Position numbers and translations under genes: made by a program. The notes beneath the pieces were generated by a model. The model was not told where the DNA came from. It ran no database searches and worked only from the letters and a program-made list of their open reading frames with translations. Of a stretch of 20,344 nt of DNA, positions 14,745-20,344 are shown piece after piece; position 1 is the stretch's first letter, and each line of letters begins with the position of its first letter. This stretch comes from Pseudomonadota bacterium (GTDB lineage: Bacteria > Pseudomonadota > Alphaproteobacteria > Sphingomonadales > Sphingomonadaceae): positions 1 through 20,344 of the forward strand of contig JAFAEZ010000061.1 of NCBI GenBank assembly GCA_023423775.1, read 5' to 3'.

Positions 14745-15850
14745 CCGCCGTTTCGCAGCGCTATGAGGAACTGCTGGGGGCGGGCGAGCTGCGTCCCGAC
14801 CCTGACCAGCGCCGCGCGGTCGCCGTGCTCGATCGGCTCGCGAACGACCTCACCGAAAAGGCCAGCCCCGGCCTGTGGGCACGACTGACGGGCAAGGCGC
14901 CGCCCAAGGCGCGCGGCGTTTATATGTGGGGCGGCGTCGGCCGCGGCAAATCGATGCTGATGGACCTCGCCTTCGAGACGATCGCCGTCGCGCCCAAGCG
15001 CCGCGTCCATTTCCACGAATTCATGCTCGAGGTGCACGACCGGCTGCGGGTCGAGCGCCAGCGCGAGAGTGGCGACCCGATCGGGCCGGTGGCCGAGGCG
15101 ATCGCCGCGGAGGCGCGCCTGCTCGCCTTCGACGAGATGGTGATCAACAACAGCGCCGACGCGATGATCCTGTCCCGGCTGTTCTCGAAGCTGCTCGAGC
15201 AGGGCGTCACCGTGGTCACCACCTCGAACCGGCCGCCGCGCGACCTCTACAAGGACGGGCTCAACCGCGAACTGTTCCTGCCCTTTATCGACCTGATCGA
15301 GCGGGAGCTGGACGTGGTGCCGCTCAACGGCCCGACCGACTATCGGCTGGACCGCCTCGGCGGGATGCCGACCTGGTACGTGCCCAACGGCCCGGTCGCG
15401 ACGGTGGCGCTGCGCGACGCCTTCTTCCGCCTCACCGATTACCCGCCCGAGGATCGCGCCCATGTCCCTTCCGAGGACATCCCCGTGCCGGGCGGGCGTA
15501 CCCTGCATGTGCCCAAGGCGCTGAAGGGCGTCGCCGTCTTCTCGTTCAAGCGGCTGTGCGGCGAGCCGCGCGGCGCCTCCGACTATCTCGCCATCGCGCG
15601 GCGTTACCACAGCGTGATCATCGTCGGCATCCCCAAGCTCGGCCCGGAGAAGCGCAACGAGGCCGCGCGCTTCGTGACCCTGGTCGACGCGCTCTACGAG
15701 AATAAGGTGAAACTGCTCGCCGCCGCCGACGCCGAACCGGCCGAGCTCTACACCCAGGGCACGGGCAGTTTCGAGTTCGAGCGCACCGTCTCGCGTCTGC
15801 TTGAGATGCAGTCCGAGGACTATCTCGCCGCGGGCCATGGCGAGCAATAG
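14741..15850 (+). CDS. zapE: Cell division protein ZapE (AFG1/LACE1-family ATPase)
   Basis: ZapE is an AAA+-like P-loop ATPase which, in E. coli, affects Z-ring stability; its mitochondrial relative Afg1 takes part in respiratory-complex quality control. The 369 residues include Walker A GGVGRGKS (64-71), the family block RRVHFHEFMLEVHDRL, Walker B LLAFDEM (127-133), TTSNRPPRDLYKDGL and, further on, FSFKRLCGEPRGASDYLAI. After Walker B the sequence is VINNSADAMIL, where many members have QVTDIADAMIL. I start it at ATG 14741, overlapping the thioesterase stop (ATGA). The frame is open further upstream to 14348, but that part lies within the thioesterase gene. Its place after sdhB fits a link to respiration, but that is only inference. 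It ends with TAG. Confidence 0.92.
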   Translation: MTAVSQRYEELLGAGELRPDPDQRRAVAVLDRLANDLTEKASPGLWARLTGKAPPKARGVYMWGGVGRGKSMLMDLAFETIAVAPKRRVHFHEFMLEVHDRLRVERQRESGDPIGPVAEAIAAEARLLAFDEMVINNSADAMILSRLFSKLLEQGVTVVTTSNRPPRDLYKDGLNRELFLPFIDLIERELDVVPLNGPTDYRLDRLGGMPTWYVPNGPVATVALRDAFFRLTDYPPEDRAHVPSEDIPVPGGRTLHVPKALKGVAVFSFKRLCGEPRGASDYLAIARRYHSVIIVGIPKLGPEKRNEAARFVTLVDALYENKVKLLAAADAEPAELYTQGTGSFEFERTVSRLLEMQSEDYLAAGHGEQ

Positions 15851-16000
15851 CCGTAGCGCATGACCGCAAGGGGAAATACGGGATACAAATTGTCCTGCGA
15901 GGCTGTTGCCCCCTACGCCCCGAGGGTCTAAGCGAGCCCCCAAATCCCTCGGCTGCGCCCGCAGTCGGTCTCGCTTGAACAAGAAAGGCTGGGGAGTCGC
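15851..16000 (+). promoter_or_regulatory. Upstream region and possible structured leader of mdh
   Basis: This 150-base gap separates zapE from mdh and probably holds a promoter. A near-palindrome lies at 15881-15895 (GGATACAAATTGTCC). TTGTCC at 15890-15895 followed by CTACGC at 15913-15918 is a weak promoter candidate. Two 7-base complementary pairs interlock: CCGAGGG (15920-15926) with CCCTCGG (15946-15952), and AAGCGAG (15930-15936) with CTCGCTT (15970-15976). The crossing order would allow a pseudoknot. GGGGAG at 15991-15996 is the ribosome-binding site. Confidence 0.35.
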
Positions 16001-16963
16001 ATGGCTCGCAAGAAAATCGCGCTTATTGGTGCCGGCATGATCGGCGGAACGCTCGCCCACCTCGCGGCGGTTCGTGAAATGGGCGACATCGTCCTGTTCG
16101 ACATCGCGGAAGGCTTTCCGCAGGGCAAGGCGCTCGACCTCGCCCAGGCCGGCCCGGTCGACGGCTTCGACGTCGAACTCAAGGGCACCAACGATTATGC
16201 CGACATTGCCGGTGCAGACGTGTGCATCGTCACCGCCGGCGTGCCGCGCAAGCCCGGCATGAGCCGCGACGACCTGCTCGGCATCAACCTCAAGGTCATG
16301 AAGGCGGTCGGCGAGGGCATCAAGGCGCACGCACCCGACGCGTTCGTCATCTGCATCACCAACCCGCTCGACGCGATGGTCTGGGCGTTGCGCGAATTCT
16401 CGGGCCTGCCGCACAACATGGTCGTCGGCATGGCCGGCGTGCTCGACAGCGCGCGCTTCCGCCACTTCCTCGCCGACGAGTTCAAGGTTTCGGTCCAGGA
16501 CGTCACCGCCTTCGTGCTCGGCGGCCACGGCGACACGATGGTCCCGGTGATCGAATATTCGACCGTCGCCGGCATCCCCGTCCCCGACCTCGTCAAGATG
16601 GGCTGGTCGACGCAGGAGAAGATCGACGCGATCGTCCAGCGCACCCGCTCGGGCGGCGGCGAGATTGTTCAGCTGCTGAAGACCGGCTCGGCCTATTACG
16701 CGCCGGCGACCAGCGCGATCGCGATGGCCGAGAGCTATTTGAAGGACAAGAAGCGGGTTCTCCCGGCGGCGGCGAACCTCACCGGCCAGTATGGCGTCGA
16801 CGATCTCTATGTCGGCGTGCCGGTCGTGATCGGCGCCGGCGGCGTCGAGCGCATCGTCGAGATCGCCCTCAACGACGAGGCCAAGGCCAACTTCCAGGTG
16901 TCGGTCGACGCGGTGAAGGAGCTGCTGGTCGCCTGCAAGGGCATCGACAACAGCCTCGCCTGA
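16001..16963 (+). CDS. mdh: Malate dehydrogenase (LDH-like, NAD-dependent)
   Basis: Mdh oxidises malate to oxaloacetate with NAD+ in the TCA cycle. The 320 residues are of the LDH-like type found in alphaproteobacteria. The NAD-binding motif GAGMIG is at 10-15 and Asp34 ends the second strand (VLFDI). The substrate loop VPRKPGMSRDDLL carries Arg83 and Arg89; the Arg at the discriminating position favours malate over lactate. ITNPLDAM (119-126), GVLDSARFR with Asp149 and Arg152, and the catalytic His176 in GGHGDTMVP complete the active site. ATG 16001 follows GGGGAG. It leads the mdh-sucD-sucA group, 65 bases before sucD, so all three are probably co-transcribed. Confidence 0.97.
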   Translation: MARKKIALIGAGMIGGTLAHLAAVREMGDIVLFDIAEGFPQGKALDLAQAGPVDGFDVELKGTNDYADIAGADVCIVTAGVPRKPGMSRDDLLGINLKVMKAVGEGIKAHAPDAFVICITNPLDAMVWALREFSGLPHNMVVGMAGVLDSARFRHFLADEFKVSVQDVTAFVLGGHGDTMVPVIEYSTVAGIPVPDLVKMGWSTQEKIDAIVQRTRSGGGEIVQLLKTGSAYYAPATSAIAMAESYLKDKKRVLPAAANLTGQYGVDDLYVGVPVVIGAGGVERIVEIALNDEAKANFQVSVDAVKELLVACKGIDNSLA

Positions 16964-17028
16964 GCCACTGACGTCACACGCTTCCGGAAAACGGGCCCGG
17001 CCGTCGCCAGGGCGCTAAAGGAAAACGA

Positions 17029-17913
17029 ATGAGCATTCTCGTCAACGCGAATACCAAGGTCATCACCCAGGGCTTCACCGGCGCCCAGGGCACCTTCCAC
17101 TCCGAGCAGGCGATCGCCTACGGAACGAAGGTCGTCGGCGGCGTGACCCCGGGCAAGGGCGGCCAGACCCATATCGGCCTGCCGGTCTTCAACACCGTCC
17201 AGGAGGCGGTCGATGTCACCGGCGCGGATGCGAGCGTGATCTACGTTCCGCCGCCCTTCGCGGCCGATTCGATCCTCGAGGCGATCGATGCCGAGGTGCC
17301 GCTGATCGTCGCGATCACCGAAGGCATTCCTGTGCTCGACATGGTCCGCGTCAAACGCGCCCTCTCCGGCTCCAAGTCGCGCCTGATCGGCCCGAACTGC
17401 CCCGGTGTGCTGACCCCGAACGAGTGCAAGATCGGTATCATGCCGGGCTCGATCTTCTCGAAGGGCTCGGTCGGCGTCGTCAGCCGCTCGGGCACCCTGA
17501 CCTACGAAGCGGTGTTCCAGACCACCCAGCAGGGCCTCGGCCAGACCACTGCGGTCGGCATCGGCGGCGATCCGGTCAACGGCACCAACTTCATCGACGT
17601 GCTCGAATTGTTCATGGCCGACGAGGCGACCAAGTCGATCATCATGATCGGCGAGATCGGCGGCTCGGCCGAGGAGGAAGCAGCCCAGTTCATCGCCGAC
17701 GAGGCGAAGCGCGGCCGCAAGAAGCCGATGGTGGGCTTCATCGCCGGCCGCACCGCGCCTCCGGGCCGTCGCATGGGCCACGCCGGCGCGATCGTCGCCG
17801 GCGGCAAGGGCGGCGCGGAGGACAAGATCGCTGCGATGGAAGCGGCTGGAATTCGCGTGTCGCCGAGCCCATCTGAGCTCGGGACCACCCTCGCCGACGT
17901 TTTGAAGGGCTGA
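17029..17913 (+). CDS. sucD: Succinyl-CoA synthetase (ADP-forming) alpha subunit
   Basis: The alpha subunit binds CoA and carries the phosphohistidine in the conversion of succinyl-CoA to succinate with ATP formation. The 294 residues include the CoA-binding start TKVITQGFTGAQGTFHSEQA and VGGVTPGKGGQTH, ITEGIPVLDM, the block RLIGPNCPGVLTPNECKIGI, and SRSGTLTYEA. His251 in RRMGHAGAIV is the phosphorylated residue. AAAGGA 6 bases before the ATG is the ribosome-binding site. The beta subunit (sucC), which directly precedes sucD in many bacteria, is absent here: mdh is the upstream neighbour. sucC must therefore lie elsewhere, as I recall for sphingomonads. sucA follows after 51 bases. Confidence 0.97.
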   Translation: MSILVNANTKVITQGFTGAQGTFHSEQAIAYGTKVVGGVTPGKGGQTHIGLPVFNTVQEAVDVTGADASVIYVPPPFAADSILEAIDAEVPLIVAITEGIPVLDMVRVKRALSGSKSRLIGPNCPGVLTPNECKIGIMPGSIFSKGSVGVVSRSGTLTYEAVFQTTQQGLGQTTAVGIGGDPVNGTNFIDVLELFMADEATKSIIMIGEIGGSAEEEAAQFIADEAKRGRKKPMVGFIAGRTAPPGRRMGHAGAIVAGGKGGAEDKIAAMEAAGIRVSPSPSELGTTLADVLKG

Positions 17914-17964
17914 GGAACAGTTAGGACGGCGCGTTGGTGGGATCGCGCGACGACAAGAAGGCGT

Positions 17965-20344
17965 ATGACCGTGGATATGTTCGGCGACAGCGAACAGGAA
18001 CAGGGCCCTAGCTGGGCCCGCAACAATTGGCCGATCAGCGAGCTCGACGAGCTCAATGCCGGCCTCGATCCCACCCGCATGGCCATCGAGGCGGTGCGCG
18101 ACAAGGCCAAGGCGGCGGCGGCTTCGGCCGGCAAGTCCGACACCGACATCAAGCAGGCAGCGGATGATTCGATCCGCGCGATGATGCTGATCCGCACCTA
18201 TCGGGTGCGCGGCCACCTCGCCGCCAACCTCGACCCGCTCGGCCTCGCCAAGCGCGAGCTGCCCGCCGATCTCACCCCCGAATTCCACGGCTTCTCGGGC
18301 GACGCGCTCGATCGCCCGGTCTATCTCGGCGGCACGCTCGGCTTCGAATTCGCGACCGTCCGCCAGATCGTCGCCGTGCTGCGCGCCAATTATTGCGGCA
18401 ATGTCGGCCTCGAATACATGCACATCAACGACCTGGAGGAGCGCCGCTTCCTGCAGGAACGGATGGAGGGCAAGGACGCCACGATCAGCTTCACGCCGGA
18501 AGGCAAGAAGTCGATCCTCGCCAAGGTGATCCAGGGCGAGCAGTGGGAGCGATTCCTCGCCAAGAAATATGTCGGCACCAAGCGCTTCGGCCTGGACGGC
18601 GGCGAGTCGATGATCCCCGCGCTCGAGGGCGTGATCAAATATGGCGGCCAGATGGCCGTCAACGAGATCGTGTTCGGCATGGCCCATCGCGGCCGCCTCA
18701 ACGTGCTGGCCAACGTCATGGGCAAGCCCTACCGGGCGATCTTCAGCGAGTTTGCCGGCGGATCGGCCAACCCGGAGGATGTCGGCGGCTCGGGCGACGT
18801 CAAATATCATCTCGGCACCTCGTCGGACCGCGAGTTCGACGGCATCAAGGTGCACATGTCGCTGGTCCCCAATCCGAGCCACCTCGAGGCGGTCGATCCG
18901 GTCGTGCTCGGCAAGGTGCGCGCGATCCAGACCCACAAGGGCGATTCCGAGGGCGATCAGGTCCTGCCCGTGCTGCTGCACGGCGACGCCGCCTTCGCCG
19001 GCCAGGGCATCGTCGCGGAATGCTTCGGCTTCTCCGGCCTGCCGGGCTACGGCACCGGCGGCACCCTGCATTTCGTGATCAACAATCAGGTGGGCTTCAC
19101 CACCTCGCCGCAATTCGCGCGCTCGTCGCCTTACCCGTCCGACATCGCCAAGTCGGTTCAGGCGCCGATCCTGCATGTCAACGGCGACGATCCCGAGGCG
19201 GTGACCTTCTGTTGCAAGCTGGCGATCGAATATCGCCAGAAGTTCAATCGCGATATCGTCATCGACATGTGGTGCTATCGCCGCTTCGGCCACAATGAGG
19301 GCGACGAGCCGAGCTTCACCCAGCCGCTTATGTATGCCGCGATCCGCAACCATCCGCCGGTTTCCGAGATCTACGGCAAGCGCCTGATCGCGGAAGGGGT
19401 CGTCGACCAGGCCTGGATCGACCAGCGCGTCAAGGAATTCACCCAGCTGCTGGAAGGCGAATTCGAGGCCGCCAAGACCTACCTGCCCAACAAGGCGGAC
19501 TGGTTCGAAGGCCGCTGGACCGGCCTCGGCAAGCCCGATACGCCCGAGACCGGCCGCCGCAACGTCGCGACCAGCGTCCCGGAAGAGGTGCTGCGCGAGA
19601 TCGGCGAGATGCTGACCACGGTCCCAAGCGACCTCGAGCCGCACAAGACGCTGCTGCGCATTCTCGACGCCCGGCGCGAGATGTTCGCGACCGGCGAGAA
19701 TTTCGACTGGGCGACCGCCGAAGCGCTCGCTTTCGGCACGCTGCTGCGCGACGATTACGACGTTCGCCTGTCGGGCCAGGACAGCGGCCGCGGTACGTTC
19801 AGCCAGCGCCATGCGGTGTGGGTCGACCAGAAGGACGGCCGCAAATATATCCCGCTGACCAAGATCGGCCCGGCCCGGTTCGAGGTGCGCGATTCCCCGC
19901 TCAGCGAATATGGCGTGCTCGGCTTCGAATATGGCTATTCGCTCGCCGACCCGAAGACTTTGGTGCTGTAGGAGGCCCAGTTCGGCGACTTCGTCAACGG
20001 CGCCCAGACGATGATCGACCAGTTCATCGCCGCCGGCGAGGCCAAGTGGCTGCGCGCCTCCGGTCTCGTGATGCTGCTGCCGCACGGCTACGAAGGCCAG
20101 GGCCCCGAGCACAGCTCGGCGCGTCCCGAGCGCTTCCTCCAGCTTTGCGCCGAGGACAATATGCAGGTCGCCAACATCACGACGCCGGCGAACTATTTCC
20201 ACGTTCTCCGCCGCCAGATGCACCGCGACTTCCGCAAGCCGCTGGTGATCATGACGCCGAAGTCGCTGCTGCGGCACAAGATGGCGGTCTCCAGCCTCGC
20301 CGACTTCAGCGGCGAGAGCCACTTCCGCCGCATCCTCTCCGACC
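17965..20344 (+). pseudogene. sucA: 2-oxoglutarate dehydrogenase E1 component, interrupted by in-frame TAG (partial at right edge)
   Basis: E1 decarboxylates 2-oxoglutarate with thiamine diphosphate and hands the succinyl group to E2. The frame shows the family in order: the E1/E2-binding N-terminus (SWARNNWPISELDELNAG), MMLIRTYRVRGHLAANLDPL, GMAHRGRLNVLANVMGKPY, HGDAAFAGQGIVAE and INNQVGFTTSP for TPP binding, and YRRFGHNEGDEPSFTQPLMY. The pyrimidine-binding domain then starts (VRLSGQDSGRGTFSQRHAVW). After residue 668 (DPKTLVL) a TAG stands where the family has Trp, and the same frame continues EAQFGDFVNGAQ to the window edge with no other fault: 124 codons, including LLPHGYEGQGPEHSSARPER and MTPKSLLRH. 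The 668-residue product would break off inside the pyrimidine domain and be inactive. The ATG follows AAGAAGG closely. The identity is certain; whether the stop is real is not. Confidence 0.9.
19969..19971 (+). other. sucA: In-frame amber codon at the conserved Trp of sucA
   Basis: CTG-TAG-GAG-GCC-CAG replaces the expected CTG-TGG-GAG-GCC-CAG (LWEAQ). A single G-to-A change at 19970 explains it. The reading frame is the same on both sides, so no insertion or deletion is involved. Confidence 0.9.

Noticed and set aside
11704..16528. Long minus-strand frames opposite sdhA (632 codons) and zapE-mdh (620 codons)
   Set aside because: Antisense shadows of conserved genes without recognisable domains or ribosome-binding sites.
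19969..19971. TAG as a recoded sense codon (for example pyrrolysine or Trp) throughout the genome
   Set aside because: prmA, the SDR gene and zapE all end in TAG at the proper family length, so TAG works as a normal stop here.
17965..19971. A naturally short E1 protein of 668 residues
   Set aside because: It would end inside the pyrimidine-binding domain, and the conserved remainder continues in the same frame directly after the stop.
16807..20322. Minus-strand open frame of 1171 codons opposite mdh, sucD and sucA
   Set aside because: It lies antisense to three highly conserved genes, and its composition (rich in Arg, Ala, Asp, His, Leu) is what GC-rich codon bias produces on the opposite strand. 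No domain is recognisable.
1..20344. tRNA, rRNA, prophage or toxin-antitoxin genes
   Set aside because: Nothing in the intergenic spaces has the length or structure expected, and every sizeable stretch is accounted for by conserved genes.

Overview
The window is GC-rich, densely coded bacterial chromosome. Gene content and order (bamD-recN-ligA; sdhC-sdhD-sdhA-sdhB; mdh-sucD-sucA with no sucC beside sucD), alphaproteobacterial-type SdhC/SdhD and LDH-like malate dehydrogenase, and short palindromic repeats that read as HPNPLPQAGEG when translated all suggest an alphaproteobacterium of the Sphingomonadales. This assignment rests on recalled family and synteny patterns, not on a search.

Layout. 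(1) 1-1082, minus: the N-terminal part of a GT4-type glycosyltransferase, cut by the window edge. (2) 1200-6302, plus: bamD (outer-membrane assembly lipoprotein), recN (DNA repair), a small DUF559 nuclease-like gene bracketed by inverted palindromic repeats, and ligA (NAD-dependent DNA ligase), whose start and ribosome-binding site lie in or against the last repeat. (3) 6313-6368: a strong hairpin repeat between the convergent ligA and prmA. (4) 6378-10738, minus: two tandem soluble chemoreceptor-like proteins with almost the same signalling domain but different N-terminal sensors, then an SDR oxidoreductase and prmA (ribosomal protein L11 methyltransferase). (5) 10926-20344, plus: a long run of TCA-cycle genes, sdhCDAB, then a hotdog thioesterase and zapE, then mdh, sucD and sucA. 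Many junctions overlap by 1 to 4 bases, pointing to tightly coupled operons.

The TCA genes cover four consecutive steps: 2-oxoglutarate dehydrogenase E1 (sucA), succinyl-CoA synthetase alpha (sucD), succinate dehydrogenase (sdhCDAB) and malate dehydrogenase (mdh). Fumarase, sucC and the E2/E3 subunits are not in the window, although sucB could lie just beyond the right edge.

The most striking observation is in sucA. The reading frame is intact and conserved up to the window edge except for one TAG codon at 19969-19971, exactly where the family has a tryptophan (VLWEAQFGDF). This is a one-base TGG-to-TAG change, either a real nonsense mutation or a sequence error. Other points worth a look are the inverted-repeat-bounded DUF559 module, the duplicated MCP pair with a CtrA-like box upstream, and a possible structured leader before mdh. 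I did not find an obviously new multi-gene system; most of the window is conserved housekeeping DNA.
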